35,580 bases of DNA from Prorocentrum cordatum (Eukaryota > Sar > Dinophyceae > Prorocentrales > Prorocentraceae): NCBI GenBank assembly GCA_963575745.1, contig CAUYUJ010020267.1, positions 125,001 to 160,580 of the forward strand, written 5' to 3'. The stretch's first letter is position 1, and each line of letters starts with the position of its first letter. Below the pieces are notes generated by a model. The model was not told the origin of the DNA. It saw only the letters and a list, made by a program, of their open reading frames with translations, and ran no database searches. Made by a program: the position numbers and the translations under genes. Below, one piece after another: positions 11,650 through 21,289 of the stretch.

Positions 11650-12440
11650 CAGAGCCTCGCCGGGCTCCGCCGCCTTTCGGCCCGGTCCTGGGGCCCCCAA
11701 CTCGCCGGGAAAACCGGCCCCATCGGCCTCGGGACTGTCGCCAACCTCTTCCACGTCCAGATCAGGAAAGGACCCCCCGCTCAGAGTCGGGCTCAGGCGG
11801 CGCCAAACTGCCGCCTCAATCCCGCTCGCCAGGGCCGACGCCAGCCTGGAAGGGCAGCGCTCCGACTTGCGAGTCCTGGCGTTGCCGACCAAGGGAAAAA
11901 ACATGTCCGCCCTTTCACCTCCTCCGACACTTCTCGACGAGTCGTTCCCGGCTGACAACCGGCCTCGCGGGTTCCTGGAAACCGCCCCCTCGGAAATCGA
12001 CAGTCCAAAACAACGCTGGTCCAGGTCGCAGGTAACCGCCCCAGGACGTTCCAGAAGGAGTTTCACGCTCTCCAGCTGCCGGGAGCTGGCAGATAGAGGA
12101 TGTTCCAGGACGAAGCCACGACGCTCCGAAAGCTGATGAAGCGCAACCTCACAGCAAAGACGCATGCACCTGAACCCTTTTACTCTCCTCCTCCCCCCGA
12201 GCAAACTCGCCCATGCGGCCCCAGTTGCTTTCCCGAGCGATGATCAAGGCCTTACAGGCGGGTGAGAGAATTACGCGCTGAGGTTTGTCGCGATGGATCG
12301 TCTCCCAAAGTCGCCGGGCCCCGACCTCCTTCTCGAGGTCCCAGCCCTGTTTGACATCAGCCGGCGGAGATGCTCGGCATCCTCTCCCGAGAAGGACCCC
12401 TGAGACCCTCGCAGGGGAGAAGACTTCAAGGATCATGGTG
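11650..12440 (-). pseudogene. Methyltransferase-like domain of the copia element
   Basis: Upstream of integrase, in two frames, lies a domain with the layout of a C5-cytosine methyltransferase. MILEVFSPARVS (from 12436) sits where motif I would fall, VILSPACKALI (about 12265-12235) where the Pro-Cys motif IV would fall, and FVLEHPLSAS (EHP at 12097-12105) where motif VI (ENV) would fall. DLDQRCFGL follows. I recognise the 'FSPPR...SPPCT.FS...EHP..A.SW...D.C.FGL' pattern from dinoflagellate copia polyproteins. Assigning it to the cytosine-methyltransferase fold is inference from motif order and spacing. The frame breaks between motif IV and motif VI near 12150-12200. Confidence 0.55.
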
Positions 12441-12916
12441 CCTCTTCTGTCTGCCTCGCTACGCTGGATCGCCTCGCGGCGCCATCCCTTCTTAGAGATC
12501 CCGGACCCGCTTAAAGTCTTGAGAACCGCATCCCTGATGGGCCTGGGAACCGTCACATCTACCGGGGGCTCTGCTGCTCCCCGAAAACCTCCCGCCAGGA
12601 AGGGGTCTGTCTCGACCGCGTAGAAGATCCCGAGAGCCTCCGGCTCCTTAGCGGACGATCCGAAGCCCCGCGAACCCCCGTCTCCTAAGGGCTTGGCCTT
12701 CTGAGGCCCCTGTCCCTTAGACTCCCCGATCGCTCTAGTTTCTTCTAAGCTCGTGGCATCTCCTCCGCACTGAGCATCACGCCCCCTAAGGCCTCCTAAG
12801 GTCCCGGCTCCCGGATCTTCTCCTGGGCTTCCTCTTCGTGGCTCCGTCCAGAGGCTCACCTCAACCTCGATTTTCATCAGAACGCTACTCAGCTCGTCAT
12901 GTGAAGCGCGTCTCAA
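12441..12916 (-). pseudogene. Upstream part of the copia polyprotein, function unknown
   Basis: This is the N-terminal 160 codons of the open frame that enters the methyltransferase-like domain. It is Gly/Glu/Arg-rich with a more structured stretch (EALGIFYAVETDPFLAGG, then VDVTVPRPIRDAVL). No aspartic-protease DSG/DTG and no CCHC knuckle is visible. It could be the remnant between protease and the methyltransferase-like domain. The frame start (12916) is simply where the open stretch begins. Confidence 0.4.
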
Positions 12917-13379
12917 GCCAGAGCTTAACTAAAAGCACTTGCGAACCTTCGCAAACCCGGATTCGATGGACTTTCGGGGGGGGTGAGAGGGGGCGAGGGT
13001 TGTCCTCCAGAGGTTCCCAAGAACACTCCCGAAAAAACTCCAGGAGGCCAAACGAATGCTTCTAAGGATCCACCCGAGAAGCCTCCTCATCTCCCACCCC
13101 CTTCCGCCTCTTGCGCTCTACGCTGGCTAATGTCTTTGCAGGGACGGCGGAACCGACCGCAATGCCTTAAGCACCCAACCCTTAGCGTGTTAATGTGACA
13201 TTGGGGGTGAGCTTCTCTATGCTCGATCCGTGTGAAGGATGTGTCAGAATGGGTGAGGGGACGCAAACGAAAACACCCGAGTCGTACCCAACCCAGCTCC
13301 ACGCGAGGCGAATGTTTGTTTGAACGCTCCTTACGAATAACACACAGCCAGACATGCACGATCTGCGCTGCCCTCACCT
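12917..13379. other. No gene seen
   Basis: This is the spacer between the copia relic and the 101-bp satellite. It should contain the 5' end of the element if any remains. I see no long terminal repeat, protease or capsid motif in it. Confidence 0.4.
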
Positions 13380-16300
13380 CCGCCGTGCCTCCGACGAGCC
13401 TACGGAAGTGGCGACGACTTCATAGCCTCCAAAGGAGCCGCAAGGTCTCGGCTGGATCAGCGTGGTCCCAGACTCCGCTGGACCTCCCAGGAGCCCACGA
13501 AAGTTGCGACATTTGCGAATTTCGCAGCATACCAGTGAGCAGCGAGGTCTATGATGGGTGCGCGTGGGCCCCGACTCCGCTGGACCTCCTAGGAGCCCAC
13601 GACAGTAGTGACACTTGCGGAGTTCGCAACCACCCAGGGAGCAACGAGGTCTCAAATGGGTGCGCGTGGCCCCCGATTCAGCTGGACCTCCCAAGAGCCC
13701 ACGACAGTAGTGACACTTGCGGAGTTCACAGCCACCAAGGGAGCAGCGATCTCTCTTCTGGATGCGCGTGGGCCCCAACCCCGTTGGACCTCCGAGGAAA
13801 CCGCAAACATTGCGACAATTGCTCAGTTGGCAACCGACCCGGGGAGCTGCGAGGTCTCAAATGGGTGCGCGTGGCCCAGTAGTGACAGTAGTGACAGTTG
13901 CGCAGTTCGCAGCCACCCAGGGAGCTGCGAAGTCTCGCCTGGGTGCGCGTAGCCCCCGACTCCGCTGGACCCCCGAGGAGCCCGGCGACAATTGCGCAGT
14001 TCGCAACCACTCAGGGAGCAGCGAGGTCTCGTCTGGTTGCGCGCGGCCCCGACTCCAGTGAACCTCCCAAGGGCGCACGAAAGTGGCAACGGTTGCGCAG
14101 TTCGCCACGGAGCTGCCAGGTCTCAATTGGGTCCGTGTACTCCCCGACTCCGCCGTGCCTCCCAAGAGCCCACGAAAGTGGCGACAGTTGGTAGCTGCGA
14201 GATCTCAAATTGATCCGTTACTCCCCGCCGTACCTCCCAGGAACCCACGAAAATGGCGACAGTTGCACCGTTCGCGGCACCCCAAGGAGCTGCGCGAAGT
14301 CAAACGGGTCCGTTCACTCCCCGACTCCGACGTGCCTCCCAGGAGCCCACGAACGCTCCGACAGGTGCACCATGCGCAGCCAAGAAGCTGCGAGGTTGAA
14401 TGGCTCCGTTCTCTCCCCGACTCCGACGTTTTTTTCCAAAAGCCCACGACAGCGGCGACGGTTGCACAGTTTCCAGCCCCCCCAGGGAGCTGCGAGGTCT
14501 AACATAGGTGAACTTACTTCCCGACTCCGCCGTGCCTCCCAAAAGCCCACGAAAGTGGCGACAGTTGCGCAACTCGCAGCCCCCCAGGGAGCTGCCTTGA
14601 CTCTGATGGGTCCGTTGACTTCCCAACTCCGCCGTGCCTCCCAAAGGCCCAAGAAAGTGGCGACGGCTGCACAATTCGCATCCGCCCAGATAGCTGCGAG
14701 ATTTCAAATGGATCCGTTACTCCCCGACTCCGCCGCACCTCTCAGGTACCCACGGAAATGGCGACACTGCACCATTCGAAGCGCCCCAAGGAGCTGCGCG
14801 AAAACAAATGGATCCATGTACTCCCCGACTCCGCCCTGCACCCGAGGAGCCCACGAAAGCTCCGACAGGTGCACCATGCGCAGCCAAAGAAGCTGCGAGG
14901 TTTAATAGGTCCGTTTACTCCCCGACTCCTCCGTGCTTTCCATGAGCCCACGAAAGTGTCGACGGTTGCACAGTTCGCAGCCCCCCCAGGGAGCTGCGAG
15001 GTCTCAAATAGGTGAGTTTACTCCCCGACTCCGCCGTGCCTCCCAAGAGTCCGAGAACGCGGCGACAGTTGCACGATTCGCAACCACCCATGGAGCTGCG
15101 AGGTCTCAAATGGATCCGTTTACTCCCTGACTCCGCCGTGCCTCCCAGGAGCCAACGACATGGGCGGCAGTTGCACCGTTCGCATCCCCCCAAGGAACGA
15201 CGAGGTCTCAAGTGGGTCCGTTCAACTCCCCGTCTCCGCCGTGCCTTCCATGTGTCCACGAGCGTGGCGACAATTGCACAATTGGCAGCCACCCAAAGAA
15301 CTGCGAGGTCTCAAATGGATCCGTTTACCTCCCGACTCCGCCGTGCCTCCCAGGAGCCCAAGAACGTTGCGACAATGGCACAATTCGCAACCACCCAAAG
15401 AACTGCGGTCTCACATGATCCGTTTACACGCCGTCTCAGGCGTGCTCCCATGAGCCCACGAACGAGGCGACAGCTGCACAATTCGCAACCACCCACGGAA
15501 CTGCGAGGTCGCAAACGGTCTGTTTCCTTACCGACTCCGCCGTGCACCAAGGCCTCCCATGAGCCCACGAACGTGGCGACAGTTGCACCGTTCGCATCTA
15601 CCCAAAGAGCTGCGAGGTCTCAACTGGGTCCGTTCACTCCCCGACTCCGCCGTGACTCCCAGAAGCCCACGAAAATGGCGACAGTTGCAACATTCGCAGC
15701 CGCTCAGGGAGCTGCGAGGTCTCAAATGGGTCAATTTACTCCCCGACTCCGCCGTGCCTCCCAAGAGCCCACGAAAATGGCGACAATTGCACAACTCGCA
15801 GCCCCCCATGGAACTGCCTTGACTCTACTGGCTCCGTTGACGTGGCGACCGTTGCACAATTCGCAACCGTCCAAGCAGCTGCGAGATTTCAAATGGATCC
15901 GTTACTCCCCGACTCCGCCGTGATTCTCAGGTACCCACGAAAATGGCGACAATTGCACCGTTCGCAGCGCCCCAACGCCCCAGGGAGCTGCGCGAAAACA
16001 AATGGATCCGTTTTACTCCCCGACTCCGCAGTGCCTCCCAGGAGCCCACGAGAGTTCCGACAATTGCACCATTCGCAGCCAACCAGGGAACTGCGAGGTC
16101 TCAAATGGGTCCGTTCACTCCCCGACTCCGCCGCGACTCCCAGACGCCCACAAAACGGCGACAATTGTAACATTCGCAGCCGCTCATGGAGCTGCGAGGT
16201 CTCAAATGCCGTACACTCCCCGACTCCGCCGTGCCTCCCAAGAGCCCACGAAAGTGGCGACAGTTGCGCAACTCGCAGCCCCCCAGGGAGCTGCGAGCTC

Positions 16301-16470
16301 TTCATTGGTCCAATTACTCCCCGACTCCGCCGTGCCTTCCAAGAGTCTACGAAAGTGGGGACAGTTGCGCAGCTTGCAACCACCCTAGGAGCAGCGAGGT
16401 CTCAAATGGCCCGTTTACTTCCCGACTCCGCCGTGCCCCCCAGGAGCTCACGCAAGTGGAGACACTGGCA
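13380..16470 (+). repeat. ~101-bp satellite array, about 32 units, two subfamilies
   Basis: The marker CCGACTCCGCCGTGCCTCCC (or variants) recurs at a regular 99-104 bp through most of the array, for example near 14924, 15027, 15129, 15232, 15334, 15433 and 15533. Each unit also has AGCCCACGAAAGTGGCGACA, an ATTCGCAACCACCC-like block and AGCTGCGAGGTCTCAAATGG. Units before about 14060 use GCGCGTGGGCCCCGACTCCG and CTGGACCTCC. Later ones use TCCGTTTACTCCCCGACTCC and GTGCCTCC. Units near 13880 and 15838 are truncated. Because ~101 is not a multiple of three, the similar 34-residue peptides seen in parallel in all frames are not evidence of a protein. Confidence 0.92.
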
Positions 16471-16619
16471 CACCTCGCAGCCCCCCCCCCCAGGGAGCAG
16501 TGCAGGAGGAAGGTGGAGGAGAGGGGGTGAAGGAAGAGAGGGCGCATGTGTGCGACCGCAATGCTCCATTCGAAACGAGAACCCAACACAGGAAAGTTGG
16601 GAACAACTGGCACACTGGG
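16471..16619. other. Spacer between two satellite arrays
   Basis: Purine-rich sequence (GAGGAAGGTGGAGGAGAGG) leads into a short unique stretch. Nothing recognisable is present. Confidence 0.4.
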
Positions 16620-17347
16620 CCGCAGATGGAGCCCTGTAAGGTGCACGAAACATGTAAGGGGTACAACGAAAGTTGCGGGGCAGAACACATGCAAACGTTC
16701 CCGCTGGGGCCGCAAGTGGAGCTCCCTGTGAGGACGAAGTCCTCGTGAGAAGCGCACCGGAATGGACGACGCCGCTGTATGGACACTGCCACTGAGGCCG
16801 TGCGTGGACGCTCCGTTTGGGGCCACGACCGCGACCCTTGTGTGGCGTGCACGGCTGGTGCCGCCAAACGGACCCTGCCACTAGGGCTGTACGTGAGCTC
16901 CCAATACAGCCACGATCATCGTGAGGGGTGCGCCGAACGGGTGGCGTCGCCATGCGGACCCTTCTGGGGGCCGAAGGTGGGGCTCCCTGTGAGGTACTCG
17001 TGAACGGTGCACACAAGTGGGCGGCGCAGCTGAGCGGACACTGCCACTGAGACTGCAGGTGTTCCAGATGGGGCCACGATCCCTGCGAGGAGTGCGCCGA
17101 AATGGATGGCACCGCCACGCGGACCTCCTGGTCGGGGCGGGCGTGGAGCTCCCTGTGGGACCACGATCCTCGCAAGGGGTGTGTCGAACTGGGGGGGTGT
17201 CATGCGTCGGGGCTCACTGAGGCTCTGATTGTGGAGCTCCTCGTGGGGACTCGGTCCTCATGAGGGGGTGTGCCGAAGCGGAGGCGGTGGTGCCACGCGT
17301 CGGCGCCCACTGAGGCCGTGGTGGAGCTCCCCGTGGTACACGAAACT
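16620..17347 (+). repeat. Second array of the ~88-bp satellite, left part
   Basis: The marker GTGGAGCTCC (with variants) lies near 16715, 16803, 16890, 16977, 17057, 17141, 17229 and 17321, so spacings are 80-92 bp, about 88 on average. The rest of the unit, a CACGATCCTCGTGAGGGGTGCGCCGAA-like block then GGCGTCGCCATGCGGAC and GGGGCC, aligns by eye with the unit of the array at 3980-4975. Base composition is less extreme here. No coding signal beyond repeat-derived frames. Confidence 0.8.
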
Positions 17348-18075
17348 GGAGCTCCTCCTCCTCCTCCTCCTCCTCCTCCTTCTCCTCCACCTCATCCCCC
17401 TCCCCCTCATTCTCCCCCTCCTCCTCCTCCTCCTCCTCCTCCTCCTTCTCCTTTTCTCCTCCTCCTCGCTCTCTCCCATCCTCCTCCTCCTTCTCCTCCC
17501 CTCCTCCCCCTCCCCTCCCCCTTCTCCTCCTCCTCCTCCTCCCCTTCTTCTTTTTCTTCTCCTCCTTTCCTCCTCCTCCTCCTCCTCCTCCTCCTCCTCC
17601 TCCTCCCTCTCCTCCTCCTTCTCCTCCTCCTCCTCCTCCACCTCCTCTTCCTCTCCTCCTCCTCATCCTTCTCCTCTCTCCTCCCTCCCTTCTCCTCCTC
17701 CTCCTCTTTCTCCTCCTCCACCTCCCCCTCCTCCCTCCTCCTCCTCCTCCTCCTCCTCCTCCCCTTTCTCCTTCCTCCTCTCACCTCCTCCTCCTCCTCC
17801 TCCTCCTCCTCCTCCTCTTCTCCTCCTCACCTCCCCCTCCCCCTCCTCCTCCTCCACCTCCTCCTCCTCCTCCTTCTCCTCCTCCCTCCTCCTCCTCCTC
17901 CTCCTCCTCTCCCTCCTCCCTCCTCCTCCGCCTCCTCTTCTCCTCCTCCTCCCCCTCCTTCTCCTCCTCCTCCTCCTCCTCCTCCCCACTCCTCACCCTC
18001 CTTCCTCCTCCTCCCTCCTCCTCCTCCTCCTCCTCCTCCTCCTCCACCTCCTCCTCCTCCTCCTCCTCCTCCTCC
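17348..18075 (+). repeat. (CTC)n / (TCC)n microsatellite, about 730 bp
   Basis: An almost pure pyrimidine tract of CTC/TCC triplets with scattered C, T and CA interruptions. It begins directly on GGAGCTCC of an 88-bp satellite unit and ends in CCCTGTGG of the next. Poly-Ser/Leu/Pro (+) and poly-Glu/Arg/Gly (-) frames across it are repeat artefacts. The strand asymmetry (pyrimidine on +) makes it a potential triplex or H-DNA former. Confidence 0.97.
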
Positions 18076-18330
18076 CTGTGGTGGTGGTACCATACGCTGG
18101 CGTCCAATGAGACTGCATGTGCAGCTCTCTAAGGGCCACGAAGCGCGTGAATGGTGTGCATGGGGAAGGTGTCATACAGCGGCGTCCGCTGGGACCATGG
18201 GCGACACTCCCTGGCGGATGCACAGCGTGTGAACGATGTTCCAGTATGGAGACGGCTCTGGCTGAGATCTGCGGTGGAACACCATAAGGGGCACGAAAGG
18301 TGTGAGGGCTGTGCCGAGATGGACTTGCGC
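18076..18330 (+). repeat. Second array of the ~88-bp satellite, right part
   Basis: After the CTC tract the same unit resumes: GCAGCTCTC then GGGCCACGAAGCG near 18118, GACACTCCCTGG near 18206, and GTGGAACACC then GGGGCACGAAAGG near 18280, with spacings of 88 and about 74 bp. The units are more diverged than on the left side and fade out near 18330. Confidence 0.7.
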
Positions 18331-18505
18331 ACGGAGCGCAGAGGAAGGAGGGGGAGAAGGAGGAAACACGCGCGCTGCGTCTTCAAAACGAGGTCCACAG
18401 AAGGGTTGTGGCGAACATCTTAACATATCAAGAGCCACAATACTAAACGTGAACCCCTGGACGTCTCGCCCTTTCCTCTGAGCCAACTGCTCATCCTGAG
18501 TGGCG

Positions 18506-18667
18506 TTAAGTCAGGCCTGTCCTCCCACAGGCGGATTTTGGATGAAAAATAAAAACATGTCAAACAATACTCCAAAATGGTCAACATTAGTAACTAGACA
18601 CATCGTGCCAAGACTATTTTTCACTATTTTCAAATACTCCTCCTGTAGAAAGACAGGCCCGACTTAA
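18506..18667. mobile_element. Small inverted-repeat element with TTAA ends (MITE-like)
   Basis: TTAAGTCAGGCCTGTC at 18506-18521 is matched in reverse complement at 18652-18667 (15 of 16). Similarity continues inward for another ~15 bases through CACAGG.GGA / TACAGGAGGA. The interior is AT-rich compared with its surroundings and has no open frame of note. If TTAA (18506-18509 and 18664-18667) is the target duplication, the element proper is 154 bp with 12-bp termini. TTAA duplication is the habit of piggyBac-type elements, so a non-autonomous piggyBac-like MITE fits. Its termini do not start with the usual CCC, and an introner-type element is an alternative. Confidence 0.55.
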
Positions 18668-19339
18668 GACTAGTTCGTGTTCACGGCCCGAGGGCCCCGA
18701 ACACTGCCTCCAGTGTACGGGCGCACGTGCAAACAAAGAGTCCCACTTGTGTTTTGCCACCGTCGCGGCGGGGTCTGACGCCGCCGCTGCCGCCCCCGCC
18801 AACGTCCTGCGAGTCCCCGAACAGGCGGCCCAGCACCCCCTGGATCATGCCAAGGAAGCCGCCGGGGCCCTCGCGCGCGCGTAGCTTACGCTCGGAAGCA
18901 GCAACAAGCTGACTGCATGGTCATCGTCGTCGCCGCCGAAACTGTCGTCGGCAGCGTCGAGCTCGTGGTAGCTGGTGTCCAAGTCGTCGTCCTGGTCGTC
19001 GCCGTCCAAGACTGTGGGCATGGAGGATAGAAACATGACGATCATGAAAACATCACTTGCGAGTTCGAATGCCGGGAGCTCACAGACTTTGGCGCGGGGG
19101 GGGACAAGCCATTTGTCACTGCGCAACGTAATCACAACACAAAGACTGGGAAAGGGGGAACTGCCATGCAATATCAAATCACCTAACCACGAACAGGCGA
19201 CCGCAGTTGCGGATAAGAATGAGAGGGCGGCGGGGACGTCTGCAGTCTGCGAGGCTCTGAAGAAGCCCGCCGCAGGCGCAAAATTTGCAAGCTATACAAC
19301 GAGCCCGCCGCAGGGTGCCGATTTCTTGTTAAAACAATG
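18668..19339. other. No gene seen
   Basis: Moderately complex DNA. A minus-strand frame at 18845-19177 has an acidic stretch (DGDDQDDDLDTSYHELDAADD) encoded by GTCGTC-rich sequence. It resembles no family I know and ends in low-complexity sequence. I would not call it a gene. Confidence 0.35.
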
Positions 19340-19531
19340 TAGGTGGGTCGCGGGTTGGGTCGCAGGTGGGTCGCGGGTTGGGTCGACGGTGGGTCGCGGG
19401 CCAGGTCGCTGGTGGGTCTGGGGTACGTAGCGGGTGGATCGAGGGTGGGTCGCGAGCGGGTCGCGGGGTGGGTCGCGGGTGGGTCGCGGGCCGGGTCGCG
19501 GGCGGGTCGCGGGCAGGGTCGCGGGGGGGAC
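19340..19531 (+). repeat. GGGTCGCGGGT minisatellite (11-12 bp unit)
   Basis: About 16-17 tandem units of GGTGGGTCGCGGGT-like sequence with point variants such as GGTCGACGGT and GGGTCTGGGGT. G-tracts on one strand recur every 5-6 bases, so G-quadruplex formation is possible. Confidence 0.9.
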
Positions 19532-19540
19532 GACGACAAC

Positions 19541-19602
<62 letters not shown>

Positions 19603-19604
19603 GC

Positions 19605-19661
<57 letters not shown>
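19541..19661 (+). repeat. (CAA)n microsatellite, about 40 triplets
   Basis: A nearly perfect AAC/CAA run with one CAG interruption near 19602. The poly-Gln, poly-Asn or poly-Thr frames it opens lack any recognisable flanking domain. Confidence 0.97.
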
Positions 19662-20380
19662 TACTAGCACGTGGGGACACTCCGTTCTCACCAGTGCCAG
19701 GTTTTCATAGGAGGCGGGCAATACCCCCACTTTGTGGGGGGGCCGGTTCAAGCTCTACCAAATTTCCAAACGACTCTTCGCCACCACCCACACCCAGCTT
19801 CCCGCCCTATGACGTTCGGACACTTCACTTCGTGGCATGCGACGACCGTGGCTACTATTCAGGGCCCCGCGGCCGACGACGACGGCGTGCGCGCGCGAAG
19901 AAAAAACGAATGTGTCCCGCATGGTATTATTTGACAGGGATGATGGCCCTGGCAGGTGCGCAACCGTTGTTGGAGAAGTTCGAAGCACGTGAAAAAGTTG
20001 CTCGCAAAACCCGTTTGACAGAAATGTTTAAAAAGAGTTGGGTTTCCTACGAATCCGCAAGAGCGCGCGGGATGAGATTTTGACTTTTTTTTTGTTGAAA
20101 AACCATTGGTTTTTTGATGTTTTTATGTTGAAATCGCTCCGAACACTAAGCTTTTGGAAGGATTTCGTCTTGCGCGCGCGAATGTCCACTTACCTTATTT
20201 TTTGCAAGGGATTCTTGAAATTTGATTATATTAGAACAAGAAATGTCATTTTATAGTGTTTTTTTGCAAGGGAAAGCGGGGGGGAACAAAACAACCGGAT
20301 CTTGATCACATCGAATTACCTGAGGCTTCCTCACGAAAATGATGAAAATGTAGCTGCGGCCTAGGCTCGGCGGGGGGGGC
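19662..20380. other. No recognised gene; AT-rich patch with T tracts at 20080-20270
   Basis: A + strand frame continues from the CAA tract to 20083. It ends in a basic, more protein-like segment (ARAKKKRMCPAWYYLTGMM, then EKFEAREKVARKTRLTEMF). Immediately downstream the DNA becomes AT-rich with T9-type runs, unlike its neighbours. This could be a 3' exon and tail of an unrecognised gene, but I find no splice-site or family support. Confidence 0.3.
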
Positions 20381-20429
20381 GTGCACCAGGGGGCCCAACA
20401 ATAATTATTCTTTAGAATTAATAATGTTC

Positions 20430-20479
<50 letters not shown>

Positions 20480-20485
20480 ACAAAC

Positions 20486-20544
<59 letters not shown>

Positions 20545-20596
20545 CCAATAACAACAACAACAACAACAGCAGCAGCAGCAACAACAAAAACAACAA
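20381..20596 (+). repeat. (CAA)n microsatellite with a conserved 5' flank
   Basis: A ~50-bp lead-in (GTGCACC, a G run, then CAACAATAATTATTCTT, then AGAAT and GTTCAACAAC) precedes a CAA run of about 160 bp with CAAACAAACAAA and CAG interruptions. The same lead-in occurs at 27548-27600 before another CAA run. Confidence 0.85.
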
Positions 20597-20860
20597 CCAT
20601 TTTAAGGCTGTACGCTCTTACTTGCCCGCGAGTCATTCAACACGTATACCCTACACCCTCGATACCCGCCCTCTTCGTCTTCGATCACCCCTTTCGGGGG
20701 GATTATTTCTCTTTGCTGGGGCCGGCGGGCTTAGACGTACGGGCAAACCGGAACGGGCGGACAATCCTTCGGGGGCGTACATCTCTCTGCCCGCCATTGG
20801 AATTGGCGCGGGCCCTGCAAGAGGAGGAGGGGAAGAACGAGGGAGAGTGGGAGGAAGGGG

Positions 20861-20967
20861 ATGCCCATCTTTTCCTGGGGCCAGAACAGATGATTCTCGC
20901 AGGGCAGCATGCAACTCGAATGCGACCGAACGCGAGCCAGCATCTTCGAGCTAGCTCAAATCTTGCC
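20861..20967 (-). repeat. B2 terminal repeat of the YR retroelement
   Basis: 107 bp identical to 21127-21233 (B1). The match ends exactly at 20861: the base outside is G here and C beside B1. This marks the 3' end of the element on its coding strand. Confidence 0.9.
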
Positions 20968-21027
20968 GCAGCTTACGCATCAGATATACATCTAGACTGA
21001 AGAGGCACGCAGTGGGTTGGCTTAGGG

Positions 21028-21127
21028 CTCGAGAAAAACCGCTTGAGCCGAAGTGCGGCCAGGCGGAAAATATTAGCATTGCGCGCTCTGTTACACTCCA
21101 CGGGCTCTGTTTCACAACGCTGCTACA
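21028..21127 (-). repeat. A2 internal repeat of the YR retroelement
   Basis: 100 bp matching A1 (26806-26905) with a single difference, G at 21083 versus A at 26861. It abuts B1 at 21127, the one base shared by both repeats. On the coding strand it contains a CACTTCGGCTCAAG segment that resembles the 3' part of the dinoflagellate spliced leader. Confidence 0.9.
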
Positions 21128-21233
21128 TGCCCATCTTTTCCTGGGGCCAGAACAGATGATTCTCGCAGGGCAGCATGCAACTCGAATGCGACCGAACGCG
21201 AGCCAGCATCTTCGAGCTAGCTCAAATCTTGCC
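21127..21233 (-). repeat. B1 repeat of the YR retroelement
   Basis: 107 bp identical to B2 (20861-20967). It lies immediately before A2 on the coding strand, so the B1-A2 junction reproduces the joined outer ends of the element. Confidence 0.9.
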
Positions 21234-21289
21234 AACAACCGCCACTATATGCGATCTGGCGGTTGAGGCGGCACCTTCTCCAAATGCGA

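Larger units (their letters stand above)
7816..12916 (-). mobile_element. Decayed Ty1/copia retrotransposon
   Basis: Read on the minus strand, the domains come in the Ty1/copia order: a methyltransferase-like region, integrase (zinc finger, catalytic core, C-terminal region), reverse transcriptase, then RNase H. Integrase ahead of RT separates copia from Ty3/gypsy. The reading frame changes at least five times: near 12150-12200, near 11640, near 11090-11110, near 9215, and in a 22-base G run (on the coding strand) at 8838-8859. I cannot see a capsid or an aspartic protease (D[ST]G) upstream, nor long terminal repeats at either end. The copy is therefore probably 5'-truncated or too decayed to show them. 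It cannot be autonomous. Confidence 0.9.

Noticed and set aside
13380-16470. Regular ~101-bp repeat considered as a CRISPR array
   Set aside because: Whole units are similar throughout, with no short constant repeat alternating with unique spacers. There are no cas genes, and the context is eukaryotic.
17229-18232. Long Ser/Leu/Pro-rich frames (up to 320 codons) across the CTC tract
   Set aside because: They are direct translations of a triplet repeat in every frame on both strands and have no flanking domain.
19343-20083. Poly-Gln frame of 246 codons through the CAA tract
   Set aside because: The N-terminal half is the GGGTCGCGGGT minisatellite and the middle is microsatellite. Only the last ~80 codons look protein-like and no family is recognisable.
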